This document shows, in pieces, positions 32,401-44,089 of a stretch of 64,000 bases of DNA; the stretch's first letter is position 1, and the number at the start of each line of letters is the position of its first letter. A program made the position numbers and the translations under genes. Below the pieces are notes generated by a model. That model was not told where the DNA came from. It was given only the letters and a program-made list of their open reading frames with translations, and did no database searches. Origin of the DNA: Bedellia somnulentella. Its lineage: Eukaryota > Arthropoda > Insecta > Lepidoptera > Bedelliidae. The DNA lies in the NCBI GenBank assembly GCA_963576735.1, contig OY755175.1:14896401-14960400 (forward strand), written 5' to 3'.

Positions 32401-34624
32401 ATGCAACAATAATGTGATGTGCAGATACTTTATTACGTACATACATACATGGAATATTACAACTGAGATGTAAATGCAATAAGTATTTACACTTGAAGTA
32501 TATTTTATGTTTTCATCTACTGTCTCTGTAAATAATAAAGCGATATTCCTAGAAAGATCTATGTATGTATGAATCTTGAGAGGTTTGTAAGGTTCGAACA
32601 AAGTAGCGATCGATAAGCTTTGCCTAACCAATGGGAAAAAATTGCCTGAGTACAAGTAGGTATCTATCTATGTATGACTCTTGCGTATATTTAAATAAAA
32701 AGTGTTTTCGGGTCAGAAACGTATCACGACAGCGACGCAACTTAAAAAGGGTTTGACGTCACATTCTGATCTTCTAAGGGTCTCACTGTTTGAGCTACCA
32801 AAATACTATCTAATCTTCATTATTTTCTTTTATAACAAGCAATAACTATCGGTCACGTAAATCAAAACAAACAATTCAGAAAATTGGTACATGCTACCAT
32901 CCTTAAAGACTATTAAATATTTCTCTCTTACGTCTATCACTCACGTGAATCAATACAAATAATTTAGAAATAGAGTACATCCTACGATCCCTATAAAACT
33001 ATTTAATATTTCTCTCTTGCGTTACGCATTATCAAAAATGAGATCATGGCAATTATTTCATTCCCATTTCCCCGGGATTGCAAGAAGCTTCTTAAGAAAC
33101 ACCGCGCACCATTAGGCAATGAGTTGACGGGCTCACAACTGAACTAGATTGAAATATCCTGTTTTGTGCAACAACGAAAACATATAGCCTTTCACCTTTT
33201 TTCTAACGATGAATTCATTGATGTAGTAATTCGACTAAATCATAATTTGGTACATGATTAGGACGTAAATATTTATATAAAATCGATATGCGTGATTTAC
33301 ACAATCAAATATGATAAGCTTTTTTTCGAATTAATAAGAAAAAGAATAATCCTACTCGTACCTACTATTTACAATGAATCTGATAGCCATCAATAAATAT
33401 TCTGCAACTATAGCTAACTTTATATTGATGAAAGATATCTTGTTTTACAACGATCACTTGCTGTAATGAGAATCAATCGAAAGGAATCGAAAAGGAATCA
33501 GAATGGACAATTGGGAACGGTCCAAATGACCCAGTCCATGTTAACCCCATGTTCAAAATGTAGTTACAACACAATTTTATACACATGCACTGCCACTTTC
33601 TGCAACCCCTGGCAGCCCCGGATCTACGATTTTTAAGAACCGGGGCAAGAACTTGATATAGCGCTCCCTCTCGTGAGCGTTTGTGAGCGTTTGATTAACA
33701 CTAAGTGGCATTTTTGGTGGTCGTAAGAATACTCTTTAATAAATTTGTACTCTTTATTATTTATTACTAATAACAACAACAACAATTAACAACGCTCCCG
33801 ATATTCAAGACATTTTTTTAATTTTCCTCATCGTTTTTTTTTCTCTTTTATCTTACTACAGCTTTACACGTCGTGCTTTCTTTTCCGCGAAAGAATCTAT
33901 TAGCTCATCAAAGTCCGTCCTTACACAGATGTTGTAACAGGTCGAATGCACTTGATTTTTCATCAATTTCCGTTACTAGGTCTTTGAATACAGAAAGTTC
34001 CGGGCAAAAATCAACTGCATTCAAGTCTTTTGAATATTTTCGAGCTAGATCGGCTCCATGTTTCTGCAGATCATCAGTCTACATATTTAAAAATGCGTGA
34101 CCACTGAGGAAGGCGAAATTTTCAGATAGGCTCTTTGTTGTTTCATTTTACTAATTACTCGGACACGCAATCTAAAATAAACTAAACAACGATCGTCCCT
34201 TGGCGTAAAGGGTTATTCGGCTCGGTTCGTGTAGCCTCTAGTGCTACATGTGACATACGGGTGAATCCCCGGCAGTGATACGTACGTTATCAGTATTGCC
34301 AATTAGGCTACAACTATACAGAATGTACTAAATTCATTTTGGCGCCCTCTGAAACTGCCGCCCGGGGCAGGTGCCCCGGTTTGCCCCCCCCTAGATCCGG
34401 GGCTGACCCCTGGCCCATATCACAAAGGTTCATAACCAAGATTTTTGGAAAGAGAAACTGCTAATGCTGATGGAAATCACAAAAAATATAAAATCTATGC
34501 ACTACTCGCACTTACTGTTTGCACATTTCTGAGGTACAGGCAGCGAGAGGAACCTGCCGGGTTTCTGAGCGGCGGAGAGCGCCGCGAGCACGGCGACGCA
34601 CGCCAACCACAGCCACGCGTTCAT
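23440..34624 (-). CDS. secreted C-type lectin (insect CG4115-like)
   Basis: Four coding exons join in phase: 34624-34516, 27144-26965, 25579-25443 and 23685-23440, giving 223 aa. Residues 1-19 (MNAWLWLACVAVLAALSAA) are a signal peptide, so the protein is secreted. The C-type lectin fold spans about 35-215: KEFFYRGHNYFYSGH and NICREYCMDLVSMET in exon 2, VPYIWTSGRLCDFKGCESR and LLGWFWS in exon 3, and RQPDN (QPD at 162-164), ESCLSVLNNVYSDGIAWHD (WHD at 191-193) and PIVCED in exon 4, ending NPGLRL. QPD is the galactose-type motif in classical lectins; here WHD replaces WND, so sugar binding is uncertain. The intron between exons 3 and 4 uses a GC donor (CAG|GCAAGT). The ATG follows an AG acceptor (ATTCCAG|ATG), implying an upstream non-coding exon, probably 43806-43754. 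Introns are filled with repeats. The family is conserved across insects. CG4115 is recalled from memory, not searched. Confidence 0.9.
23800..24180 (-). repeat. family A repeat, split by a MITE
   Basis: 'ccccagccacttttgtaagttga' to 'cttataaag' on one side and 'accctaagtcgcctactacgag' on the other. The MITE at 23896-24127 separates them. Lies in the lectin intron 3. Confidence 0.75.
23896..24127. mobile_element. short MITE inserted in family A
   Basis: Ends CCTCCTGACCGCAGAG and CTGTCGTCAGGAGGC are imperfect inverted repeats flanked by TAA (23893-23895 and 24128-24130). 232 bp, non-coding. The 3-bp TAA duplication suggests a PIF/Harbinger-type origin. Confidence 0.65.
24361..24485 (-). repeat. 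family A fragment
   Basis: Diverged partial copy: 'agaaattccttagccattc...aaagccccaattccttaagt' and 'gggtagtgctattttaagtcgac'. Confidence 0.6.
24566..24795 (-). repeat. family A repeat
   Basis: Full copy: (CATA)n tail, 'tatactcacggctataaatcc', 'ctccaaccgcatcgccc' and 'gtgctattctaagccgacac'. Confidence 0.9.
25180..25300 (+). repeat. family A 3' half
   Basis: 'cgctcaacttccaaacgtggttgag', 'gaagctctggttaccccttctaggg' and 'tcgtgagta'. The 5' half is absent. Confidence 0.7.
25690..25960 (+). repeat. SINE D, diverged
   Basis: 'gtgagttcaagtccgaattcagg', 'ggtgagggaaaatatcgtgac', 'cattgtccaagcaaaacgtggg', 'tgaacaccaggtgac' and 'tcacgtgatgtt' in family order. Confidence 0.75.
26072..26105 (+). repeat. 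shared B/D-type 3' tail remnant
   Basis: Only the terminal motif 'ctctgcctaccccaacgggaa' followed by 'cgggcgtata' remains. Confidence 0.5.
26726..26937 (+). mobile_element. Helitron-like non-autonomous element
   Basis: Begins TCTACACTAATATTATAAAG and ends 'gaaaccgggacggaccactagt' with CTAGT at 26933-26937; includes 'aggctatatatcatcacgcta'. This is a common lepidopteran Helitron-type pattern. Lies just inside lectin intron 2-3. Confidence 0.7.
27145..29410. other. lectin intron sequence without recognised repeats
   Basis: Part of the intron between lectin exons 1 and 2. No gene or confident repeat seen; a mixed-composition block at 27580-27720 is unexplained. Confidence 0.4.
29411..29712 (+). 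repeat. family A repeat, split by a LINE 3' end
   Basis: Starts 'gctgtttggcttagaata', resumes after the insert at 'aatagcactaacccatttctt', and ends 'cggctacccctgtttgggatttatag'. SINE D begins immediately after. Confidence 0.8.
29424..29540 (-). mobile_element. LINE 3' end insertion
   Basis: 'aaaatagtaaactctttattgc' at the start is the reverse of an AATAAAG-ending tail. The body includes 'ggcggtcttatcacttaaagc', a familiar lepidopteran LINE 3' sequence. The family A word AATA flanks both sides. Confidence 0.65.
29713..30090 (+). repeat. SINE D, full length
   Basis: tRNA-like head with A box TAGCGCAATGGG and B box GTGTTCGAATCC, then 'gggcctacaccaatttg', 'gtggttaatttatcatgg', 'ggcgataggcctgccccc', 'aacaccaggtgac' and the terminal 'tctgccaatcccttcggg'. 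The tail is TTATG-rich. Confidence 0.9.
30091..31250. other. unassigned lectin-intron sequence
   Basis: No repeat or exon recognised; a short GC-rich patch lies at 30790-30825. Confidence 0.4.
31252..31393. repeat. fold-back form of SINE C
   Basis: Outer arms of about 38 bp ('aaatctttttgttcatgata' then 'acctcatgtg', and the complement at 31356-31393) enclose a reverse B-box region 'ggcgggattcgaacccgcg'. The whole can form a long hairpin. Confidence 0.7.
31490..31650 (+). repeat. SINE C (tRNA-Tyr-like head)
   Basis: 'acgtgtaaaagaaataaagg' leader, then a tRNA-like unit with 'ggtagcttaattggcaagagc', an anticodon-loop-like GCGTATA and 'gcgggttcgaatctcgc', then 'tttctttcctttatttatt'. The acceptor pairing is poor and the leader is repeated elsewhere, so this is not a tRNA gene. 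Confidence 0.75.
31690..31832 (+). repeat. SINE D 3' part
   Basis: 'ggcctaccccctatcacgtgag' to 'ctctgccaatcccttcgggg' and 'cgcgtgaacgtttgagtt'. Confidence 0.8.
31904..32158 (+). repeat. family A repeat, full length
   Basis: Well-preserved: 'ctgtgtagtgtcggcttag' to 'gccgtgagtatatg' plus (TATG)n. A useful reference copy because it keeps the uninterrupted 'gaggcgactaacgg' target site. Confidence 0.92.
32575..32650 (+). repeat. family B 3' tail, diverged
   Basis: 'gagaggtttgtaaggttcg', 'aaagtagcgatcgataag' and 'gcctaaccaatggg'. Confidence 0.65.
33613..34405 (-). mobile_element. hAT transposon, internally deleted
   Basis: TIRs CAGCCCCGGATCTA (left) and TAGATCCGGGGCTG (right) are perfect and flanked by an 8-bp duplication ACCCCTGG (33605-33612 and 34406-34413), the hAT hallmark. 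The minus strand codes part of a ZMYM1-like (DUF4371) transposase: KHGADLARKYSKDLNAVDFC and DLLQHLCK, then, in another frame, DFDELIDSFAEKKARRVKL and a stop at 33856. The stretch that normally joins these (the dimerisation domain) is missing, so it is a deletion derivative. Confidence 0.87.
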
Positions 34625-35053
34625 CTGGAATTTATTACACACGTTTTAGGCGAATTGCTTTTTTAGATTTTACTAGAACTAAGGTTTATTTGTCTTTGAT
34701 TGAAAATATAAATGAGTGAAGCATGTTTAAGAATATGAGCTTATTGAAGAGATTTGCTAGAAAAAAAAGTTCTGTAGTCTCTACCTAACCTAGCTCTACG
34801 CTCTACGTAATATAATAAGTAAGAGAGGTTTGCCGGAATTTCATAGATGATCGTGTGTTTCGGTATGTCATTCACATAAGCTATTATGTGTATGTTCAAA
34901 TACCTAGTTGAATTAATAAGGTTCTATATATTTTTTTTAAAGTTGTTTTGTAAATCCCAAATTTTCTACAAAGGAAGCGGAACTACCCTTCTTATCAAAT
35001 ATCTGATTCTATAAGCTCATTAACTTTTGTTACTTCTGTTAAAACTATACTTT

Positions 35054-35310
35054 TTCATACATACATACATATACTCACGGCTATAATTCCCTAAACGGGG
35101 TAGCCAGAGCTTTGGAATGAGAAATTCCTCAGCCACTATTGGAAGTCGAGTGGGGAAAAGATGGTAATAATAAATGTTTTTGGTGACGGGTCTCCAACCA
35201 CATCGCCCAAAAATCACTTGAAAAGCCCTTATACCCTTAGTCGCCTCTTACGATCACCCACGGGTAGAAATGGGGTAGTGTTATTCTAAGCCGACACTAC
35301 ACAGCAAATA
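35054..35310 (-). repeat. family A repeat, full length
   Basis: (CATA)n, 'tatactcacggctataattcc', 'ggtctccaaccacatcgccc' and 'tattctaagccgacactac'. Confidence 0.9.
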
Positions 35311-37831
35311 TACTTTTTCAGTGATTATTAAATTATTACTTCTCTTTTATTCTCTTGAAATTATCTTATCACATTATCAAAGTATTGTTTCAAAAATAAC
35401 GTCTCAATTACAGTAAAACCTTAATGATGGGATTCGCAAGCCTGTCGACCTAAATCTTGCAGCATTCTCAGAGATCAAATGTCAGCGTGAGGTTAATAGA
35501 TGTTTAATAGTCTTAAAGTGCCTATTTACAAGATATGCCGTACGCAACCGCGTCTCGCACAACTCACGAATTACTCTCACCGTTTATTCATATTGAGAGT
35601 GCGTTGACGAAACATTTAAAACATTAACATGGTAAACTCGTAGAATGCTGCTCCTCAACATAATGGGATTACTTTGTCATTCACCGAGTGAAGATTATTT
35701 TAATGCACTTCATAATGAGTGTATCTGTTGCATGGACTCGCAGGTTCCGAGGTGCGTTGCATCATTGGAAATATTTTCGTATTTATGTAACGCCTACCCA
35801 CGCAGTGACCTGCCATCTCGTGGAAATACCCGAATAATACACGACACTTGTTTTAATTAATCTAGATACATCGAAATCGTTTCTCAACTCGTGCGGTTGA
35901 TTCGAAGCAAGCATTTGTCATTCGGTCGCATTCAATTGACAGATGAGTGCTACTTTTATGTTATGTGAAGAATGATTAATTCGTCAGGCTTGTTTCTATT
36001 TGATGTAACCCAAATCATAGTTAAACGATCAATTATGACGATGTAAGTGACCGGGCCGGTGTTGTTGTAATTGTTTTTGCAATTTTTGACAGTTTTGGTC
36101 ACGAACCTGCGCAGTGCAAGTGCCACGTAATAAGTGTGTCAAGTGTCAGTCTGAGTAATGCGCCACCCTCGGGGTGTGGTAGTTGACATTGTTGCAAGCA
36201 CAACAAAACACAATATGAAAGCTACGGATTCTTTGTCAGCGTGTCACTGAACAAGAATTCGTAACTTCCGTATCCAGGTCACATCCTATCTCAGCAGTTA
36301 TGCTAAAATTAAGGTGCGTGCGGAATAATCTATGAACAGTGCGTTAGCGTTTTTGCAATATACAGAAAATGAATTAGGTACCCTTTGTTGAATGCTAATT
36401 GCGTATATCAATGTATACAGTTATACAAGGATTGAGGATAACAAAATGGAAAACCCAAATGACTAAATAAATAGATTATTTTAATGGGATGTTCTATTTA
36501 TCGATATTGCATTATTAAAAGTGAACTTAAATAAGGCTGTATAAAAATATAGACTACTTCCTAGTATAACACACCCTTTGCATGCACTTGCCTTGCCTTG
36601 AAAATTGCAATTTTTCAAATAATTGTTTAAAAGAAGAGAAACTAAGTATTTCTAAAAACCACAAATTAAAAACGAACAAGCTCTTTTAATGAAAGGAAAT
36701 TTGGTTGACTAACCAGAACATATGTTTTATCTTACGAGATTACAGAAATCCTTTACGGAAGTTTATAGTTACTAAGCGGATCTCTACAGCACCATACTGG
36801 TTCTGACCTTAACACAGATGTATTTCAATTAATTGATGATCACAGACATACTTGTGATCCCACTCATCATAAATTAGACGATACTTCTCGTCACGCACTC
36901 ATAAATCACTTTAGAGGATGCTATTTTATTAACTTCCTTGACAAAACTATAAACATGTATACCTGAATGAATTAAAACTTCCGATGTAGCCTTCTTTTAA
37001 TATTACCAATGTAATTGCTCTTATTCATTCCTTTTCATCTATATTGAATTGAAATAAGTGACTGTTTCACTACTTTAAGCGATTTTTTAAATATAAAATT
37101 AAATCCAGTTATTTGGATAACTTAATTCTAATAACTGTTATACTGTAAGTAGAAATTATAGTATCGAGCGTATTTTGTGAATTAAAATCGTTGAAGACAT
37201 GGTGATATTGGTGACATGGGATCTCACTTGGTAAATTAATAGGAACTAAAATTTGATCAAGGGAGAATCAAATTATGGGAAAAACATTTTAAATTCGATT
37301 TTTATTTTACAAGTATGAAATATGCACAACTAAACCTTTACTTTACAACTAGTTTTAATAATCGACTTTTAAAAAATCTTATGATCGGGAAAAATACTCA
37401 TCAAACTGGCTGCGTTTGTTTTCATTTTATGTTTAGTATTAAAAAAATCTAACCATCATGCATAAGTAAACTAATAATTTTATTTATTTATAATAAAATA
37501 CACAAACTATTAGTGTTGCGCCAAACGTTTCGTCTAGCAAGCGGATCGAATTAATCGACAAATAAAGTTGAAGTCTTCTTTAGTACATTGATTGCACAAG
37601 GCAGGCCATCCATCAGCGCCGGTCACGATCCTTGCACCAACTGCCATTACTACTGAGATGAGCACATACTGAATAGATACATCTACACCTCATAATATGG
37701 TAGGCTTTATTTTTATTTCTTTATCGGGTGTCCGACGAGCAATCAATAACGTTTACTGACTTTTGTTTGGTTTCTTATATTTCTCATGACATTATTTTAG
37801 TGAATTTTGTATAGATATTGGGTATTTGGGT
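35311..37831. other. repeat-poor part of the lectin first intron
   Basis: Contrasts with its repeat-rich surroundings: no family A, B, C or D copy was seen. No exon or motif is certain. Two blocks of more balanced composition (35440-35990 and 36040-36330) could be regulatory. Confidence 0.4.
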
Positions 37832-38212
37832 ACAACCGTGATAGCCCAGTGGGTAGAACCCTCGGTTATCGTGCAAACGACTAGTGTTCAAATCCTGGGT
37901 CGGGCCTACACCAATTTGTCTTTTCTAAAGACATATGTGTGGTTAATTTATCATGGTTGTTAACGGTGAGGGAAAACATCGTGAGGAAACCCACATGGCT
38001 GAGTTGTACTTAGTCATGTGACAGTGTATTCGTACAAAACGGCGATAGGCCTGCCCCCTAACACGTGAGTACACTGTCCATGCAAAACGTGGGTACTCTG
38101 AACACCAGGTGACAAAGTCACGTGATGTTCAGAAGTATTAGTACCTCTGCCAACCCCTTCGGGGATATTCGGCGTGAACGTTTATGTTTATGTGATGTTA
38201 TGTTATATTGGG
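37832..38212 (+). repeat. SINE D, full length
   Basis: Best-preserved copy: A box TAGCCCAGTGGG, B box GTGTTCAAATCC, complete body, then 'tgccaaccccttcgggg' and a TTATGTGATG-type tail. Confidence 0.92.
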
Positions 38213-38834
38213 TATTTATACTATTTGTACATCGAAGGTGTAAGAAGGTGCTTGTGGTTTTTATATTTAACGAATACATCAAAAAGTGCTTTTGAAGGGA
38301 TTATTATTTCTACTCCTTGGTCATTAAGAGAATATAAACCACCATCCGAAATAATCTTGATAAGCATCAAATCGCTATACTGCTTACTTATGTTAATGAT
38401 TTATTAAAAATAACAAACAAGTATATGGATTTAAGCCGTGAAATGTACATTGAAATTATCTGGTACGATGTTACTAAAACATCATCAAAAAATTAGTCTA
38501 ATTAATGTAAATAGATTTCGTTTAAAAAACGATATTCAGCACTTGTTTTAACTAAGAGTTTAGAAAACGAAGCGTTTTAGTAAGTCTTATAACATTTAAG
38601 TAATCGAGGAGGTTTCCAGCTATTTATTAAATAAACTATGTTGTTATTTGTTGCATTCTGTTTAAAGTTTCAATAACTTAGCTATTTCAAATTTTGGGAC
38701 TGAATATTATCATACAACACATGCGAGTTTCAATGTCGTATGGTTATCGGTACTGGCTATTTAAAAAAAAAAGTTTTATCTGGCAATATTTTATTATTTA
38801 AACATTGAAACAATCACACCAAACTAGGCTTATA

Positions 38835-39085
38835 TGTAATTTAAATCTTTTTGTTCATAAAAACCTCATGTGGGGATTATTACTAATAAATAAAGAATAA
38901 ATAACTTAAACTACTTACACTACTTAAACGTGTAAAAGAAATAAAGGATAGAAGAATTTCGCACTGGCAGCCAATTGACACGGTAGCTCAGTTGCCAGAG
39001 CGTCGGGGCGTATACCCGAGGTCGCAGGTTCGATTCCCGCCTGTGTCGAATTTTTTCTTTCCTTTATTTATTATTTATTTATTAG
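38835..39085 (+). repeat. SINE C with upstream inverted arm
   Basis: Opens with the inverted arm 'aaatctttttgttcata' and 'acctcatgtggggattatt', then the leader and the tRNA-Tyr-like unit ('ggtagctcagttgccagagc', 'gcaggttcgattcccgc'), ending 'ttctttcctttatttatt'. Confidence 0.75.
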
Positions 39086-40479
39086 GCTTATTATTATTAT
39101 GTATTCGAAAACACTTCGAAATTAAGAGGAATGTTTATTGCCACCAAGTTCAACGGCTGACCGCTAACTATGATAATAAGTAGTAACAAAGTTATGTGTC
39201 GTCACGTAACGACTCACTCGCGTTGTAGGGAGCACACGACGAGGAACCTCGGCGTTACAAGTATGGTAGTCGACCTCGGCGATACATTGTATACAAATTA
39301 CGACCTACAATAGAGCATCTTGGCAAAAAACTTTACTAAGAATGACACACAAAAACATTTGACACATATTTTTTCTTCTTTTGTTTTTTATTCATAATTG
39401 GCTCATCAGGATGTTGTATAGAAAAAGTTTGGTATTGTTATTTCATGATGAAAAATACGTAGAAGAAATAAAAGTGCAGTTATATTGAGTAGGGCAAAAA
39501 AAACGATGTATTGGATGAACTCGCGCGTTTATGTCTTTTGTATCAAAGGAACATAAACATGTTTTTAGATGAACATATATGTGGAATAGTGTGTGAATAG
39601 CAATAATAATAATATCATGGTATAGATACAGTTTCCATGTTTGTAAATATCACTTTCAGCAGTTGGTGAACCATTTCGCAAGTAATTTAGAACGGTTATT
39701 TGAGAGCTTTCAGTTTTTATTATTGTACAATTCATAAGATGTTTTCAGTCTAAGTTGTCACTCTAAGCTCAATAACTCTCCTACTTTCATTCATTAGCCC
39801 CGCAGCAGCACACAACCTTGAACTATTACCCAATATGACATTTGTGAGGACCCTGAAACATCGCACTGCTGGGGCTTTCGAAATGAATAATTGTATTAAT
39901 GACAGATAACCAATCACGTGACTTCGATCCGAACTAATTCGCAGACAGGCTTTGCGCAACGAATCCTTCGATTTGGCCGTCTGTTTAGCACTTAATTGCA
40001 GGCTTAACGATTCGCCGATAGAACTTAATAATGGGGGTTATTGTGATCGCTGTGCCGTGGGACCTCTTGCTCCTTACGTACTGTCGGTTTTATTGCAACT
40101 GTGTTTTATTAACACTTAACTGCTTATAATTATGTTTATTGTTTTTAGTATTTTGCATTATTGTGCGTTTTTTTTTGTTTTAATAATGGACAAGATTTTA
40201 TCCACTAATTCCACTATGCTGCTAAAAATACTGACATAATTATATTGAACCACTACAATTTACAGCTGCCTTGTCAATAAACAATCAAATATAATAATCT
40301 TCCAAAAAAAACAGTTAATTAGGAAAACTTCAACTAAGTAAGATTGTGGTTTTAAATATTGGTTGGAATCTGAACACCGGCGATCCATTTTTATTTGCAA
40401 TTTGCTCTGAAATTATTAATTTTTGTGCATGTTATTGTGTTTTTTATAAAACAATGAATCTTAAAAAAATTAAGAGAGT
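39086..40479. other. unassigned, repeat-poor first-intron sequence
   Basis: No exon or known repeat. 39760-40080 has balanced composition with GATA-like and CACGTG motifs near 39905-39920, so enhancer activity is possible but unproven. Confidence 0.35.
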
Positions 40480-40556
40480 TTTTTCACGATCAAAAAAAGT
40501 AGCAATCAATAGTCTTCGCTTATATCAATATAATACGGCGTGAGTACAAGTAAGTA
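40480..40556 (+). repeat. family B 3' tail, diverged
   Basis: 'cacgatc...agtagcaatcaatagtc' and 'tacggcgtgagta'. Confidence 0.5.
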
Positions 40557-40971
40557 GAAAAATAACAAAACAATTGATCGTGGGATGCGAGTATGTATAA
40601 AAACGAGAGAAACAAACTATTGAAATCCCAAAACATGTGTAATTTGTTTACTAATAAGATTTATAATATGCGTCCAAACAATAACTATTCCATAGTAATG
40701 TTTACGAAAGTGGGTGTAATGTACTGTTTATGTGCCACGTCAGTAAGCCACTGTTTGCAATCGCGCGTTTGTTCAGACACAATGAGATCTCACATGGATA
40801 CGCGTTTGGGAATACGGTCCTAATGTCTGCGAGTGAGCATTGTTACTTCATTTACTATTTTGCCGATGTTTTTGTGAAGTAAACCTATGTACAATTTAAA
40901 GTATACAAATTACTTACTTTTGGTTTCTCTTGTGAAAATTATGTGTTACTGTCACATGATGTTTAGGTTAC

Positions 40972-41012
40972 ATGTGATACTTTAAAGCTCTGGCTACCTT
41001 TTCTAGATATGT
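40972..41012 (+). repeat. family A terminal fragment
   Basis: Only 'aaagctctggctaccttttctag' and a short TATG stretch remain. Confidence 0.5.
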
Positions 41013-41295
41013 ATGTTCAATTTGTCATCTGATTTTGACATTTAATTTAGTCAACTTCGTTGTATATTAAAATTTGTGCATTTTTACAGTACATAATTTT
41101 ATGAAAAAATATTTTGTTTGCTCATTTTTGAATAACTATAAGTGTACAAAACTTTATATTCCTTCGCCTGCGCATTTACATTAAAAACGTTTCTAAATGT
41201 TTTATTTCATGTAAAGATATGCATATTTATAAGTTCCCAAGAGGTGCAATCTTAAAGCTCTTTTTCTTATTCTTTATTAGTACTTAAATATTTTC

Positions 41296-41508
41296 TGTGT
41301 AGTGCCGGCTTAAAATGTCACTACCCCTTTCCACGGGGGTCGTAAGAGGCGACTTATGCTGTTTGAGACCCAACACCAACGATACTTTATTTCTACTATC
41401 TTCTACCATACCAATTTTCAAACGTGGCTTAGGAGTTTCTAGCTCTGAAGCTCTGGCTACCCCTTATTGGGATTTATAGCCGTGAGTAAATGTATGTATG
41501 TTTAAGTA
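41296..41508 (+). repeat. family A repeat, central deletion
   Basis: 'ctgtgtagtgccggctta' to 'gccgtgagtaaatgtatg', with about 40 bp missing after 'gaggcgac'. Confidence 0.85.
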
Positions 41509-43753
41509 TTTTAAACAAAATTACTTCCATAGGATTCATTATTCAATTGATGCTAAGACTACGTTTTGAATACAATAGCTTCACATAACAATTATTAACA
41601 AAATAAGAGCAATTTGATGCCCATCCATGTTTGGTTGCAGCCATAACATTATGGTGAATCCAAAATGATAATGACTGACTTCAAACATATTTCTCAACAA
41701 ATTATTTACAACATGAAGATGTTTTGGTCTTTTAATTACAGTTGCGTTAATAGTTTATGTGAAAATTACGTTGATGAGTCATTATAGTTGAGTTGTTGAT
41801 TGTTAGTGTAAATTGTTATAATTTTATTCTTAATTTTATTCTTTTGTGTTCTAACTATCCTAAAATTAAATAATATGTACAGATATAATTCTAATCTCTC
41901 CTTTTTGTAAACAAGTAATAAGTAAGGTGTTTTGTTAGGTTTTGTTTTACCGATCCCTGCGATACAGGCTCCGCCTAGTGCAAGGATCATTAAATTTACT
42001 ATAAATCTGTAACTTTTCTGGTGTGTTAATAAACTCTTTTTTTTAGTAAAGTATTAAATAAATTAAATAATTGATATATTTACTTAGTTGACGAAAATAT
42101 TTCGAAACGAAAATTTATATTATATCTTTGTCATATTAAACAAAACTTAATAGGGGATTAGTTTAATTAGAGTAAATTTATTATTGTTTTTTTCATACAG
42201 TCTACTAGAAAAAAATATGAGAGGATTTGTTGAGGCGTTTTTAAAATAATAATAATTAAAAACATAATTAATTTTTAATCAATTGGACGACTGTTTAATT
42301 TGTTTCTTTAATATAAACAAAAAAAAAACATTAATACTATGTGATCGCGTTTTTACTAATCTATTTAAATTTCAGTTTGAAACTTTGTCAATATTTCTAT
42401 AATACTAAACTCTCGGAAATAGCGTTAGTCACATTTAAATTATTTTACTATTGCGGCCATATTTCTGACAACCAGTCTGCGTTAATTATTTACTGCCGTT
42501 TTTTTAACATAAATAACTAATGGAAAAGCTTCCAAAGGCTTCATCGCAACAATGTTTCAGTTTTTATATATTTTGTCAGCTTTCCTATATGGTTTATTAT
42601 GGTAATTTGTTACTCAGAACTATCATCTAGATACAAAAGTTATACACTAGATTAACCTCTCAATCCCCGTTTTTACTTCAATAAGTGAGATCAGTACATC
42701 GAATTTGAGTCATTTACTTTAAATATATTATCCCGTTTAACTTAAATTTATATTCAAAACAAGTAAGCATTAAAATATTATTGTCTTGACTCACTACCAG
42801 TGTCACAACTTACTCACATATTAAATTTTACTAAGTTAGAGAGAAGGCTACCTAATGTAGGGGCTGATTGCTTAAATAACAAATATGAATAAAATTTATT
42901 TATTTTCATTTGAATTCCAAAATACTATTTCTTTTAAAAAGTTTGAATTCATGTCAGTTTTTTACCCGTTATCATGATTAACTGTCTAAATTGTTTGAAG
43001 CTTCGTTTGTAATATCACAAACACAAAATAAATCAAATGACAAATAACAAAGCTACCAAATGACAAACAAATAACAACTATTCAAACACAATTGTATGTA
43101 CATGATTAAAAAAGGTTAATAAAGTTGTCACTCTAAGCCGCTGAAGGCTGCATGTTGTAACCCGTAAGAAAGGGTCCCATAGTCAAGTACATTATCTGCG
43201 AGTGTCGCAACCTGACACACATACACACACACACTCAGTCAGCTGATAGTGGTCGACGTACGTGGTGTGGTTGCATCCTTCAGTATGCCGAAGAGCCTCC
43301 GATATTTGTCTTATTACCTAACTACGTGAATATATAAGCAGTTTAACTACATATTTGTTGACTTCTGATGAGAATGTTAGCTGTGTTCACGATAGAATTG
43401 GCTTTATAAAATAAAAGAATTGAAAACTTATAAATCTTAAAATTAATTGTTGATTTAATTCATACAATCGTTATTTCCAACACCTTTTTGTGTGATGAAG
43501 TGAATTGAAATATTTCTTGAAGAATGATTTCTCTAAAGTTCATTTGGCTTACTTGTCATGTCACATAAGCTCCTTAATTTATTTTTATAATAACTTGAGT
43601 GTAAAATTTAAAAAAATACTATATACTGTTTAAAATAAACGAACACAAAAAAAGAGTAAGCAACAACGTCCACAAAAATTAGTAAACATCACTCATTAAC
43701 ACATGTGATATTTCCGTTATCACCATAGATAATATGTGTAAAATTGAACTCAC
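41509..43753. other. AT-rich sequence downstream of the presumed lectin promoter
   Basis: No exon seen. 41936-41990 on - contains 'ctaggcggagcctgtatcgcagg', similar to a LINE 3' region. A short CA repeat occurs at about 43214-43235. Confidence 0.4.
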
Positions 43754-43847
43754 CTTTTTGTCTCGAGATAAATAAATATACGGCGGGAAAAATCACAGAG
43801 GCACTGATGTAATAGCGCGCGGCAGGCTTCGCACCGGCGTTATATAG
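43754..43847 (-). promoter_or_regulatory. TATA promoter and non-coding first exon, probably of the lectin gene
   Basis: On the minus strand CTATATAAC (43847-43839) follows a GC-rich (GCC)n stretch. An Inr-like TCAGT lies at 43807-43803; about 41 bp separates TATA and Inr, longer than the usual 30 or so. The presumed exon ends AAAAAG|GTGAGTTC at 43754. The lectin ATG lies right after an acceptor 9 kb downstream, and no other minus-strand gene is seen between, so I assign this exon to it by inference. Confidence 0.5.
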
Positions 43848-44089
43848 TGGCGGCGGCGGGGATGGCGCGTGCGCAGACTGACTGCCAGCCGGACTTCGGT
43901 TATCAATGTACGGGATTCGAGTTACGTTTGGGGAAATATGATAAGTTCATAAATAGCGCGTGTTTGGAACATATGATTTGGTAAAATGTGATAGATTTTA
44001 CAAGCTCAATACATCGAAGTAGTAAAAAAGAGTGAAGAGCACTTATTATCTAGTAACAACATTATTCTTCAACAATATTTTTAGCATAA

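Noticed and set aside
43214..43235. CRISPR-like or functional repeat
   Set aside because: Simple CA-rich repeat; no array of spaced repeats anywhere in the window.
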